This document shows, one piece after another, positions 42,713-52,175 of a DNA stretch of 53,411 bases. A model generated the notes under the pieces. The model was not told where the DNA came from and did not search any database. It saw only the letters and a program-made list of their open reading frames with translations. The DNA is from Syntrophaceae bacterium UBA6255 (lineage in GTDB: Bacteria; Desulfobacterota; Syntrophia; Syntrophales; Smithellaceae), in contig DJVN01000133.1 in NCBI GenBank assembly GCA_002441205.1, positions 3,900-57,310 of the forward strand, written 5' to 3'. Positions within the stretch are counted from its first letter, which is position 1. Every line of letters starts with the position of its first letter. The position numbers and the translations under genes are program-made.

Positions 42713-45151
42713 ATGTTTAAAAACACAAGAAGTATCTGGACATTTTTACTAAGCGGCATGATGGTTATGTTGCTTGCCGGTGCAGCTTTTGCCGGTGAGG
42801 CAAATATCCAACTGCCCGACTTGACCCCAATTACCTTTTTGGGAGGCGCCCTTTCAGGGTTAACAATTCTTAACGTAGGATTGATTATTTGCTTGATCGG
42901 TATGGCTTTCGGCATTCTTCAATACGTACAGACGAAGAACCTGCCCGCTCACAAGGCCATGCTGGATGTTTCCCAGACCATATGGGAAACCTGCAAGACC
43001 TATCTTTTCCAGCAGGGCAAATTTCTTATGGGTCTGTGGATTTTGATTGCAGCGTGTATTGTTTACTACTTTGGCGTCCTGGAACACATGCCTGCGACGA
43101 ATGTAATCATTATCATGATTGCATCTATTGTCGGTATTCTCGGTTCATATATCGTGGCCTGGTTCGGCATCCGCATCAACACGGTTGCCAATTCCCGCGC
43201 CGCTTTTGCATCACTATCCGGTGATCCTCTCAATATCGTCAACATCTGCCTGCGTTCCGGTATGAGCGTCGGTCTTCTGCTGGTCAGTATCGAACTGTTC
43301 TTCATGATCATCATTTTGGCCTACATCCCCAGCAATCTGGCTGGTGCTTGTTTCATCGGATTTGCCATCGGTGAGTCGCTGGGTGCATCCGCTTTGCGTA
43401 TCTGCGGTGGTATCTTCACCAAGATTGCCGACATCGGGTCCGACCTGATGAAAATCGTTTTCCATCTGCCGGAAGACGATCCTAAAAACCCCGGTGTTAT
43501 CGCCGACTGTACGGGCGACAATGCCGGTGACAGCGTTGGCCCCACGGCTGACGGTTTTGAAACCTACGGTGTTACAGGGGTTGCTTTGATCGCTTTTCTG
43601 GCTCTGGCTTTGGCTTCTACTCCGGAAATGGGAGGAAGATTGATCGTCTGGATTTTTGCCATGAGAATCCTTATGATCCTGACTTCTCTTGCTTCTTATT
43701 TTGTCAATCACGCTATCAGCAAAGCGGCATTTGCGGGAAAGAAAGACTTTAACTTTGAACATCCTTTGACTAATCTGGTTTGGATTACTTCGATCGTTTC
43801 CATCGGCGTAACTTTTGTTGCCAGTTATTATTTGCTCGGTGATCTTACTGAACAATATGCTGAATTGTGGTGGGCTCTGGCGACAATTATCAGTTGCGGA
43901 ACCATCGCCGGTGCTTTGATTCCGGAATTTACAAAAATCTTCACCAGCACGTCGTCCCGTCATTGCGAAGAAGTTGTCAATGCTTCCAAACAGGGCGGCG
44001 CTTCGCTGAATATTCTTTCGGGTCTGGTGGCCGGTAACTTCTCCGGTTTCTGGCTTGGGTTGGTTATCGCCGCGTTGATGCTGATTTCTTATATGGTATC
44101 CAAAAACGCGTCGGTTATGGCAATTATGCCGGAAGCGTTTACGTTTGCGGCGCCGGTTTTTGCTTTCGGTCTGGTGGCCTTCGGTTTCCTCGGCATGGGT
44201 CCCGTGACCATCGCTGTGGACAGCTTTGGTCCTGTTTCCGACAATGCGCAGTCCATTTATGAACTGTCAATGATTGAATCACGCGCCGATGCCAAAGACA
44301 TCGTTAAAAAAGAATACGGCATTACACCTGATTTTGAATTGGCCAAGCACTTCCTGGAATCTGCTGACGGTGCGGGCAACACATTCAAAGCCACAGCCAA
44401 GCCCGTATTGATCGGAACCGCCGTTGTCGGCGCGACCACCATGGTTTTCGGTATCATCATTCTGCTTGAAGGTCTCTTCGGCAATGTTGTCGCGAAACTT
44501 TCCCTGGTTCAGCCGGAAATCATTCTCGGCTTGATCATGGGCGGTGCGGTCATTTACTGGTTTACCGGCGCCTCCATTCAGGCGGTCGTTACCGGAGCTT
44601 ATCAGGCGGTTGTGTTCATTAAAAAGAACATCAATCTGGATAAGAAAGAAGCGTCGATTGAAGATTCTAAAGAAGTCGTCAAGATTTGTACCCAGTACGC
44701 TCAGAAGGGTATGATTAATATCTTCATCGTTATTTTCTTCATGACCTTGGCTCTTTCATTCTTCAACCCCTATTTCTTCATTGGTTATTTGATCGGTATC
44801 GCTTTCTTCGGTCTGTTCCAGGCGATCTTCATGGCCAATGCCGGCGGTTGCTGGGACAACGCTAAGAAGATTGTTGAAGTTGATCTGAAGATGAAAAACA
44901 CGCCGCTGCACGAAGCCAGCGTTGTGGGCGACACTGTCGGCGATCCCTTCAAGGATACCTCTTCGGTCTCTCTGAATCCGATCATCAAATTCACAACGCT
45001 TTTTGGATTACTGGCAACGGAAATTGCAGTTACCATGACCAATGCGAATTTGAAGCTTGGTCTGGCTGTAGGATTTTTTCTGATTGCACTCATCTTCGTC
45101 TACCGTTCGTTCTACGGCATGCGAATTTCCAGCGAAAAACTGGGTGAGTAA
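42713..45151 (+). CDS. hppA: Membrane-bound ion-pumping pyrophosphatase (divergent type)
   Basis: 812-residue polytopic pump that couples PPi hydrolysis to proton (or sodium) export across the inner membrane. About 16 membrane segments; the first 27 residues look like a cleavable signal ending A-F-A. Substrate-site Asp motifs are present (I-P-like E-D-D-P-K-N-P, D-N-A-G-D near 266-272, and a late D-T-V-G-D-P-F-K-D-T). G-N-T-F-K-A-T near residues 556-562 has Lys where K+-dependent enzymes have Ala, which predicts potassium independence. The segment G-D-S-V-G-P-T-A-D-G-F-E-T-Y departs from the common form (G-x-x-A-D-L-F-E). In syntrophs such pumps recover energy from PPi made during acyl-CoA activation. 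A ribosome binding site AAAGGAGG precedes the ATG; a strong terminator follows. Confidence 0.93.
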   Translation: MFKNTRSIWTFLLSGMMVMLLAGAAFAGEANIQLPDLTPITFLGGALSGLTILNVGLIICLIGMAFGILQYVQTKNLPAHKAMLDVSQTIWETCKTYLFQQGKFLMGLWILIAACIVYYFGVLEHMPATNVIIIMIASIVGILGSYIVAWFGIRINTVANSRAAFASLSGDPLNIVNICLRSGMSVGLLLVSIELFFMIIILAYIPSNLAGACFIGFAIGESLGASALRICGGIFTKIADIGSDLMKIVFHLPEDDPKNPGVIADCTGDNAGDSVGPTADGFETYGVTGVALIAFLALALASTPEMGGRLIVWIFAMRILMILTSLASYFVNHAISKAAFAGKKDFNFEHPLTNLVWITSIVSIGVTFVASYYLLGDLTEQYAELWWALATIISCGTIAGALIPEFTKIFTSTSSRHCEEVVNASKQGGASLNILSGLVAGNFSGFWLGLVIAALMLISYMVSKNASVMAIMPEAFTFAAPVFAFGLVAFGFLGMGPVTIAVDSFGPVSDNAQSIYELSMIESRADAKDIVKKEYGITPDFELAKHFLESADGAGNTFKATAKPVLIGTAVVGATTMVFGIIILLEGLFGNVVAKLSLVQPEIILGLIMGGAVIYWFTGASIQAVVTGAYQAVVFIKKNINLDKKEASIEDSKEVVKICTQYAQKGMINIFIVIFFMTLALSFFNPYFFIGYLIGIAFFGLFQAIFMANAGGCWDNAKKIVEVDLKMKNTPLHEASVVGDTVGDPFKDTSSVSLNPIIKFTTLFGLLATEIAVTMTNANLKLGLAVGFFLIALIFVYRSFYGMRISSEKLGE

Positions 45152-45174
45152 TCAGTAGTTTAACCATTAAACTT

Positions 45175-45208
45175 AAAAAGGCGCTCCTTTGCAGGAGCGC
45201 CTTTTTTT
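45175..45208. terminator. Bidirectional terminator between hppA and the Skp-like gene
   Basis: A perfect 14-bp stem (45175-45188 with 45193-45206), TTGC loop and a seven-T run. The A-run on the left side gives a T-run on the minus strand too, so it serves both converging genes. Confidence 0.93.
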
Positions 45209-45227
45209 ATTTCTCTCTGCGCAGTTG

Positions 45228-45686
45228 CTATTTTTTGTTAAGTTGTTCAAGAACTTTATCGCTGATATCAGTTCCCCCTGTAATAATAATTTGTTTATCC
45301 AGAACGATTTCGACCCCTATGTTTTTAACAACAACTTCAGTTGCTTTTACGATATCATTTTGAATATCATTCGTCATTTTCTTTGAGGATTCCATAAGGT
45401 CATTTCGCTTAATCTCTATTTCTTTTTGAAATTTTTCCGCCAGTTTTCTTAGATCTCCATCTGACATTTTATTTTCTTTTTCTTTTTCATATAGTTTTTG
45501 CTTTTTTGTTATTTCTTCCTGGATAAGTAGCTCCTTTTTTTTGAGATCATCCTGAACTTTTTTTGTCTTTTCATAGTTTGTAAAAACTTTCTGATAGTCA
45601 ATATATGCTATCGTTGTCGCATTTACTGAATAAGCCATCATTAGCATGATAAATACAGTGATGATCATTGCTGCTGTTTTTTTCAT
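45228..45686 (-). CDS. Skp/OmpH-family periplasmic chaperone
   Basis: 152 residues. A signal peptide (about 1-23, cleavage near V-N-A-T) is followed by the family start I-A-Y-I-D-Y-Q-K-V-F, a Lys/Glu-rich antiparallel coiled coil (about 40-120), and a C-terminal strand region I-E-I-V-L-D-K-Q with D-I-S-D-K-V. Skp-type chaperones hold unfolded outer-membrane proteins in the periplasm. Here it stands alone rather than beside bamA/lpxD, so it may be an extra copy. An AAAGGAG lies upstream of the ATG. Confidence 0.85.
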   Translation of the reverse strand: MKKTAAMIITVFIMLMMAYSVNATTIAYIDYQKVFTNYEKTKKVQDDLKKKELLIQEEITKKQKLYEKEKENKMSDGDLRKLAEKFQKEIEIKRNDLMESSKKMTNDIQNDIVKATEVVVKNIGVEIVLDKQIIITGGTDISDKVLEQLNKK

Positions 45687-45737
45687 TTCCCATTTTTCTC
45701 CTTTTTAATTTTAAAATTTTATTATCATAATATCACA

Positions 45738-47348
45738 TTAATTAACATTGAACATTTCCCTGAGCATCATCTCTGTGCCGAAATAAGGATTGTTCAATGT
45801 ATTAATTCTTTTGTCTTTACCCTTCAACATTAAGGTTAAGAAATGAAGTTCTCTTTCATCCATGGAAACACTTTTTGTTCCGGCAATATAATAGAGATCA
45901 TTAAAAACGCCTGATATTTTTGGAGAAACTTCTGGAAATATTAATTTCAGCGTATTGTAGTTTATAACCTGAGCATCGGGTATGGGCCTGTAAGACCATT
46001 GAGTGAATATGCCGTTTTTATTCAGTGCTTTTTTTACCAGTTTGTAGAACTCAAGAGTATATAAATTACTGGAATAAACGACGGAAGGATGTTCAATATC
46101 CATGATGATAACGTCATATTTATTTTTGGTTTTCATCAAATATTTGTAGCCATCATTGAAAATAAGAGTCACCTTGGGATTTTCCAGAATATAATCGGTG
46201 AAAACATCAAAACATTTTGTTGCCTTCGGCATGGCCGGATTTATTTCAACCACATCAACCGATTGAACTTTCCGGTTTTTTGCTATTTCATTAAGCGTAA
46301 ATCCGCAACCGAGACCTATATTCAAGACTTTCAGATTATTTCTGTTGATGGAATTCAGGGATATATCGGCAAAATTGATTTCGCTTATTTCTTTCTGTTT
46401 AAATCCCTCCGTTGAGCATTGCACCCTGGTGTCAATATATAAATACCGGTGCTGTTCCTTATCAAATACCTCGTCGAACACGCTCAGTGCTCCATATGGC
46501 GAGTGAGAAAAAAATATTTTATTCTTAATTTTTACTTTTTTGAAATACTGCGATCCTGTTTTGTTTTGAAAAAGAAGGTTATCCTGGAGAATATATTTTT
46601 CTCTGTTTTCTTTGTTTAGATAGATCTTTGCGCTGCTTTCCAAGGGATTGATTGCCAGATAAAATCCCAAAGCAGCCATGAGGTAAAAAAACACCATAAA
46701 GACGAATTTTTTATTCCGCTGAAAATAAATAAGCAAACATATGAGTAAATTTACCAATATAGAAAAGAATATCAAAGTCTTTATGCCCCAGAACGGAATA
46801 AAAAGAAATCCGCTTAACAATGCTCCCAAGACAGCTCCGAAGAGATCGAAGCCGTATATAACGCCTATTTTTTCCGGTAATTGTTCGATGTTGTCAATGG
46901 ACATAACGATGATTGCCGGGAAGACCATTCCCATTAAAATTGTCGGGAAAATAAGATAAAAAAAACTGATGATGAGCTTGTTGATAAGCAGCATCTGAGC
47001 CGAATCAATCACTGGATACAGTAGATTAAAAATAAAGGGCACCACATCATAATTGGGGAAAATTAAAACCGCGTAAAGCGCGATAAGCAATTGTGATACG
47101 AAAATAAATTTTTTTATATCGGCAATTTTTTTTTCAAACTTACTAAAAATAAAACTTCCCAGTCCTATTCCAAAAAGAAAAATGGAAATAACGCTGGACG
47201 CTGTAATCGTGCTTTCATTAAAAAAATAGTATAAAACTTTTGTCGCAGCAATTTCATAAGCTAAACTAACAAAACCGGCCAAAAAAGCCACGGCCAGTAG
47301 CAGCTTGAAATTTGGATAATTTTTGTTTTCGATATGAGTGCCTGTCAT
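45738..47348 (-). CDS. Membrane-anchored spermidine synthase-like protein
   Basis: 536 residues. The N-terminal half holds about seven or eight membrane helices (roughly 15-250), beginning with F-L-A-G-F-V-S-L-A-Y-E-I-A, the start motif of the membrane-fused spermidine synthase group. The C-terminal half is a Rossmann methyltransferase/aminopropyltransferase domain with G-L-G-C-G near 346-350, E-I-N-P near 369 and a D-I-E-H-P motif where classical enzymes have the catalytic Asp. Such fusions are widespread but of unknown substrate; true spermidine synthesis is not established. It has no polyamine-gene neighbours here. The gene is noticeably AT-rich. Confidence 0.8.
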   Translation of the reverse strand: MTGTHIENKNYPNFKLLLAVAFLAGFVSLAYEIAATKVLYYFFNESTITASSVISIFLFGIGLGSFIFSKFEKKIADIKKFIFVSQLLIALYAVLIFPNYDVVPFIFNLLYPVIDSAQMLLINKLIISFFYLIFPTILMGMVFPAIIVMSIDNIEQLPEKIGVIYGFDLFGAVLGALLSGFLFIPFWGIKTLIFFSILVNLLICLLIYFQRNKKFVFMVFFYLMAALGFYLAINPLESSAKIYLNKENREKYILQDNLLFQNKTGSQYFKKVKIKNKIFFSHSPYGALSVFDEVFDKEQHRYLYIDTRVQCSTEGFKQKEISEINFADISLNSINRNNLKVLNIGLGCGFTLNEIAKNRKVQSVDVVEINPAMPKATKCFDVFTDYILENPKVTLIFNDGYKYLMKTKNKYDVIIMDIEHPSVVYSSNLYTLEFYKLVKKALNKNGIFTQWSYRPIPDAQVINYNTLKLIFPEVSPKISGVFNDLYYIAGTKSVSMDERELHFLTLMLKGKDKRINTLNNPYFGTEMMLREMFNVN

Positions 47349-47498
47349 TTATTTTGTTAATATCTCAATAAATAAATTATATCAATATTTATAAGTAGTA
47401 TTAAGCACAACCAGAACAACGAAGATAGTATTGAAGAAATAAGCTTACTGTATTTGAAACAGAAATTTATTAAACGTTTTGATGAGTGTGAAATTCAT

Positions 47499-49799
47499 TT
47501 AATATTGTTTGTCCGTTAAACTGTAAATATTGGGGTGAGTACATACTTCATAATATTTTTTTAATATTTTTCCGGCAACATCCAGTGCGCTGGGATTGAC
47601 TTTGTGAATAAACGCTTCCCGAATGGCAATACGCTGGAAATTGCCGTTGGCCAGAGGAACCTTCCCTGTGTATAATTTTACAATTTCATCATGTTCTGAC
47701 GGATAAATGAATGTTTGCAGGTTTATTTCCTGGTTAAGCTTGTTGAAGCCTTCTTCGTTGAGTTCAATTCCATTAACATTATAACGATAAGTAGAGTCAT
47801 CTATTGCCGTATCGGTCATTTCTTCTGATTCGTTTTCAAAAACAAATAAATTAAAAATGTCATTCTGGCTTTTAAATATCTTCCGCAGCATTTTATCGCA
47901 ACTGGACATGCGATCCGCCTGATTGATGGCTTGAGAAATCATTATTTTGGAATTACCGTCGAATAAAAAAGTCGGCGCACCCTGACAATAACAGATCCCT
48001 ATGCCTAACTCCAATGCCGGGAGATTATTTTCTTTGTTTTTTTCGTTGTAACTGCGGACGATTTGCAATATTCTTATTGCCAGTCCGCAGGCCCGGGCGA
48101 CACTGTAATTCATCTGCTCCCTGTCTTCATTTTCAAAAATTGATAGAATAATAGCATCTCCTTCGATAAAGACTTTAGACGCTCCGTATTCAGAAAGAAC
48201 GGCTGAGATAGGATCAAAAAAATTAAGGCTAAAAAGTGATGCCGGATTAAGCCCCATCTTTCTCATGGTGATGTTGATGGATATGGAACCGCGGATGTCG
48301 GCTTTGATGATGACATGATTGGCTATGGGTTTTTCTTCTTTGACTTTTTCATCAGGGAGAAGAAATTCGAATAGAGAGTGATTTTCCCGCGACAATGAAA
48401 TAATCTTTTCTTCTGTAACATGGTTGATGGAATCCATGGCATCTTTAATGATGCGAAAGTTATAAAGATCACGATGATATCTGGAAAATTGTTTGAGAAA
48501 CTGAATCAAATAATGTTTCTTTTCTTTTGTGGAACAGTGATGAATTCGTTTAAGGGTTTTTAATAGCGGCTCAAGCGAGAATTCATTACCATAAAGAGTT
48601 TTGAACCGTTTTTGCTGAGTTCTTAAAGATATTCTTGTCCAGAAATCAACTAAAAATTCCCGGATCTGCCGGGGAGACATTGGCGGACAATATTTTTCGT
48701 ATACGCGTTTCATTTCGAAACCAGCTACAATTTGTCGCATAAGACCGGAGCCTTTGAATTTACGGTAAAAGAGGTTGAGCAGATTTTTCTGCGCTTTTAT
48801 TTGTTTCTTGGATTTTTCAAGTATATCTTTAGCTTCCCCCGCCCTCATTGCTTTTTCATATTGTTCCTGAGAATCGATATAGTTGATAATCCGGTCAATA
48901 TTATCGGATTCCATAATTAATAAATCGAATACGTAATTATCAGCTTCGAAAATTCCATTAAATTCCTGCAACCTTCTTTCATGGGTGTCTGAATGCTCAT
49001 CAATGAAATGGTCGCTTGATAAGTCAATCTCGCCGAGTATTTTATATATGATCGATCTGACATTTTTGTAGTTATCAATATCCTCGGAGCGTTGTCCCAT
49101 GAGAACGTATTCTTCAATAAGAAAAAAATCGTCATTCGGATTGTTCGTGTGGAATAAAGGGTTTGTAAGATAAAAACCCGGTAAAATATCGTTAGCAGAG
49201 AAATGCGTTTCTCTCAAGTCTTTCAATTTTCGGGTATTGACATCGGTTAATAATTCAAAAAGCTCTTTTCCGACAAGGCGAATGATTTGATTATTATGAA
49301 GTTTAATTTCCGATAATTTTTCTTTAATCAAGAAAACATCGTTCTGGTCGTGCTGCGGAGAAAGTTGATACATCCTGACAAGAGGTTCCATTTTGGCAAC
49401 CAGGTTTTTATACTGACATTTAATTTCTTCCAGGAATAATTTTACAAGTGCCGTCTGTGCCAGAAAATCTATTTGAATTTCACGAGCAACCCTCGCTTTA
49501 TTTATACCGTCGAGTAGAATGTCATTGCAGATGCGCTTCAGGGATTCTTTTTCAATATCACATAAATCCTTTTTGTATTCCTTGAAAAAAAACTCCGTCC
49601 GGCTGTGCTTGACCGTTAAAAGAAAAGCCGTCTTTTTGAGAGAATTGTATAACTGGGGGCTGATATGAACATCCAAATGGATGTTATCCACCCCTAAAGA
49701 CAATCTGTTTAGAGAATAAGAAAGCTGATAACTTTTAATATCTAAATTTTTAATCGTTAGCGGTTGTTTTAGCGATTTCAATATGTTTAAACTTATCAT
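47499..49799 (-). CDS. Large protein with a class III nucleotidyl cyclase-like domain
   Basis: 766 residues with no signal peptide or membrane segment. The first ~480 residues are helical and not recognised. About 490-660 resembles a class III adenylate/guanylate cyclase homology domain: I-K-A-D-I-R-G-S with Asp near 500 (the first metal ligand position), and F-I-E-G-D-A-I-I-L-S-I-F near 545-556 (second metal Asp and the following strands), then L-G-I-G-I-C-Y. The usual Lys/Asp substrate residues and the transition-state Asn/Arg could not be placed with certainty, so activity is uncertain. A further ~100 residues follow. Its gene is AT-rich and stands alone between two other poorly known genes. 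Confidence 0.65.
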   Translation of the reverse strand: MISLNILKSLKQPLTIKNLDIKSYQLSYSLNRLSLGVDNIHLDVHISPQLYNSLKKTAFLLTVKHSRTEFFFKEYKKDLCDIEKESLKRICNDILLDGINKARVAREIQIDFLAQTALVKLFLEEIKCQYKNLVAKMEPLVRMYQLSPQHDQNDVFLIKEKLSEIKLHNNQIIRLVGKELFELLTDVNTRKLKDLRETHFSANDILPGFYLTNPLFHTNNPNDDFFLIEEYVLMGQRSEDIDNYKNVRSIIYKILGEIDLSSDHFIDEHSDTHERRLQEFNGIFEADNYVFDLLIMESDNIDRIINYIDSQEQYEKAMRAGEAKDILEKSKKQIKAQKNLLNLFYRKFKGSGLMRQIVAGFEMKRVYEKYCPPMSPRQIREFLVDFWTRISLRTQQKRFKTLYGNEFSLEPLLKTLKRIHHCSTKEKKHYLIQFLKQFSRYHRDLYNFRIIKDAMDSINHVTEEKIISLSRENHSLFEFLLPDEKVKEEKPIANHVIIKADIRGSISINITMRKMGLNPASLFSLNFFDPISAVLSEYGASKVFIEGDAIILSIFENEDREQMNYSVARACGLAIRILQIVRSYNEKNKENNLPALELGIGICYCQGAPTFLFDGNSKIMISQAINQADRMSSCDKMLRKIFKSQNDIFNLFVFENESEEMTDTAIDDSTYRYNVNGIELNEEGFNKLNQEINLQTFIYPSEHDEIVKLYTGKVPLANGNFQRIAIREAFIHKVNPSALDVAGKILKKYYEVCTHPNIYSLTDKQY

Positions 49800-49999
49800 A
49801 ATATCCTTCTATTAAATTGATAAGCTAAATTGATAGGCGTTTATTAAAAATGATTCATCCGCCAATAGAACATATATAAAAGATACGTTAACTTAATGTT
49901 TACTATCCTCATTCGCTTCATTCAGGGGATACGGGCAAACTCCAGCGCACCTATAGTGACCTTTAGGTTATTCGTTTCTGAAGCTTGAGTCTCACTAAA

Positions 50000-50635
50000 T
50001 TAGCGACAATATCCTCTGCTTTTGATAAGTTCCAGCGCTTTACAAAATCCCAATTCACAGGCTTTCTTAACGTCGCTGCAACCCTGTGTATTATTTTCCA
50101 GCATAAAGTAAGCCAACCCCCGGTTATTGTAAGCGTTGGCGTTATTGGGTTCCAGTTTAATGGCTTTATTAAAGTCTTCAATAGCCATTTTGTAGTTTTT
50201 AAGTTTATTGTAATTAATTCCCCTGATATTATAGGCCTCAGAAAAGTCCGGTTTAAGACGAATAGTTTCGCTGCATTCATCTATGGCCTCTTTGTATTGG
50301 CCAAGATTATTGTAAATAGTTGCGCGGTTAAAGTGAGCCAAAACCAGATCGGGTTGCAGACGAATAGCCGTATTAAAATCTTCAAGCGCAAGTTTATTGT
50401 CGCCTAGATTTTTATACACAACGCCTCTTTGATTATACGTATCGGCGTAGTCAGGCTGCAATTTAATAGCTTTATTAAGATATTCGAGGGCCTTTTGCGG
50501 ATCTGTATATTTTTTGCCGTCCCATAAAAGGTTTGCCTCGTTGATGAGATCCTCTGCGTTTTCGGAACTCTTTGAACAGGAACAAATCAATGTTAACGCC
50601 AAAACAAGAAAAATAAAAGTCACAACTTTTTTCAT
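50000..50635 (-). CDS. TPR-repeat lipoprotein
   Basis: 211 residues. The first ~20 residues form a lipoprotein signal with the lipobox I-C-S-C. Four to five tetratricopeptide repeats follow (about 30-200), with A-L-E-Y-L-N-K-A-I-K-L-Q-P-D, A-L-E-D-F-N-T-A-I-R-L-Q-P-D and A-I-E-D-F-N-K-A-I-K-L-E-P-N as repeating units. Such proteins act as protein-protein scaffolds. The ATG at 50635 is chosen over one four codons upstream because GGGGG lies five bases before it and M-K-K is a typical signal start. Confidence 0.85.
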   Translation of the reverse strand: MKKVVTFIFLVLALTLICSCSKSSENAEDLINEANLLWDGKKYTDPQKALEYLNKAIKLQPDYADTYNQRGVVYKNLGDNKLALEDFNTAIRLQPDLVLAHFNRATIYNNLGQYKEAIDECSETIRLKPDFSEAYNIRGINYNKLKNYKMAIEDFNKAIKLEPNNANAYNNRGLAYFMLENNTQGCSDVKKACELGFCKALELIKSRGYCR

Positions 50636-50733
50636 AATAACCCCCATTCTTTAAATATTTAGTATTAAAATTTACATTATCATAATTAGTTCGATAATTT
50701 AATAAAAAATTACTTTTTATATATTGAGCATCG

Positions 50734-52173
50734 TCACTTTATATGTAGAAAAAATTCCGCAGGATTGATGTGAAGCTTAGCCGGAGGAATTCCTCGTACA
50801 ATAGTCAGACGGCTCGAACCTTCTTTAATGATCTGATCAGCCAGATAAATCATTTCACCACGACGCCAATTGCCCTTGCCGTCATTTACAAGACGTAACA
50901 CCAAAGGCAGGCTACGTTCGTCTTCATTAGGGTAATCCATGACAAGACCTATGCTTCCGTCGCTTAGTTCTACAACAGAACCGATGGGATAAATCCCCAT
51001 CATATGAATAAAACGCTTCAAAAGAATCGCATCAAAACTTTTCCCTGCTTCCGCCCACATTTGTCTGAGCGCGTGATCCGGGGTGTAAGATTTCGGTCGA
51101 TAGACTGTTTCAGCGGTCATGGCTTCGTAGACATCAGTGATATGCAGTATCTTGCCTATAAGACTCAGATGCCCGATAAAAAGCGTTCTGGGATAGCCGG
51201 TCATGTCCAGATTAAGATGGTGTTCGAACGGACCCAGGATAATTCTCGATCTCAAAGACGGAGTGGCATTTAACATGAGAATCTTTCTGACGCCGATAAC
51301 GGGGTGCGCCTTTAAAAGATCCCATTCTTCATCGGTCAACGTTCCGTGCTTCAGGAGAACTTCTTTCGGCACATCCACTTTCCCCAGATCGTGAAAAAGG
51401 CCGCAAATAACCAAATGCTCAAGAGCAATGTCCGATAATTCAATATGTCTTCCCAAACAAGCCGCCAAAAGAGCGACATTGACTGAATGGGCATATAAAT
51501 AATTATCATAATCCTTGAGCGTTGTTAATCCGATCATCAGGGTTGAATCTTCCTGGATCATGTCCACAAGGTTTTGGGCAACGCGTCTGCTTTTGCGTAT
51601 TCCGACCATGCCCTGATTGACTTTATTCGCTACTTCTCTCACTGCTTCGATTGCAGCAAAGTATTTTTTCCGCGCCTGCTCATACCGCTCATCGTCCGGG
51701 TTTTCACCAACTTCAATATCTTCGTCGCGTTGCGGAGATAGCTGTAGCCACGACACATCATGTTCCTTCAATTTTTGTTCCAGCCAGTCAAGAGGCTTGT
51801 CGTGTCTAATCGCATCATTCAACAGACGTAAAAACGTAATAATATCTTCTGGTAAAACGTTTCGTGAAGATCCTAGAAAATTTACACTTCCGATGCCTCG
51901 CTTTGAAAAAAATTCAGCCATGTTATAAACGATGAATGCCGCATCCCTGCGGTAGGGAAGTTTTTCTCCTCCAAGATGGAAACGACTCCGGTAAAGAAGA
52001 AGACTAATATCTCCACCGATGGTTAGTTCATTGAGAATATTTTGAAATGAACTGACACTAGTCTGGACAAGCTGATTATTATCCTGATACATTCGTACGG
52101 TATTAATCATATGATACAGGGCTCTCAGAAAATCATGCCCCAATCGTTCTGGAATCGATCGCCGTTCCGACAT
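50734..52173 (-). CDS. HD-GYP domain protein (probable c-di-GMP phosphodiesterase)
   Basis: 479 residues. The N-terminal ~180 residues are an unrecognised, partly helical domain. The HD-GYP domain lies at about 205-375: a conserved H-S-V-N-V-A-L-L-A, H-D-L-G-K near 260, H-P near 295, E-H-H-L-N and M-T-G-Y-P near 315-325. These residues form the metal site and the GYP motif of c-di-GMP-hydrolysing enzymes. The C-terminal ~100 residues look like a small beta domain. Its gene starts two bases after the HEAT-repeat gene stops, so they are co-transcribed and probably work together. Confidence 0.9.
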   Translation of the reverse strand: MSERRSIPERLGHDFLRALYHMINTVRMYQDNNQLVQTSVSSFQNILNELTIGGDISLLLYRSRFHLGGEKLPYRRDAAFIVYNMAEFFSKRGIGSVNFLGSSRNVLPEDIITFLRLLNDAIRHDKPLDWLEQKLKEHDVSWLQLSPQRDEDIEVGENPDDERYEQARKKYFAAIEAVREVANKVNQGMVGIRKSRRVAQNLVDMIQEDSTLMIGLTTLKDYDNYLYAHSVNVALLAACLGRHIELSDIALEHLVICGLFHDLGKVDVPKEVLLKHGTLTDEEWDLLKAHPVIGVRKILMLNATPSLRSRIILGPFEHHLNLDMTGYPRTLFIGHLSLIGKILHITDVYEAMTAETVYRPKSYTPDHALRQMWAEAGKSFDAILLKRFIHMMGIYPIGSVVELSDGSIGLVMDYPNEDERSLPLVLRLVNDGKGNWRRGEMIYLADQIIKEGSSRLTIVRGIPPAKLHINPAEFFLHIK

Positions 52174-52175
52174 GA

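Noticed and set aside
43214..43963. 249-codon minus-strand frame inside hppA
   Set aside because: Rich in Asp, Gln and Ser and lacking any domain; it mirrors the codon pattern of the pump gene.
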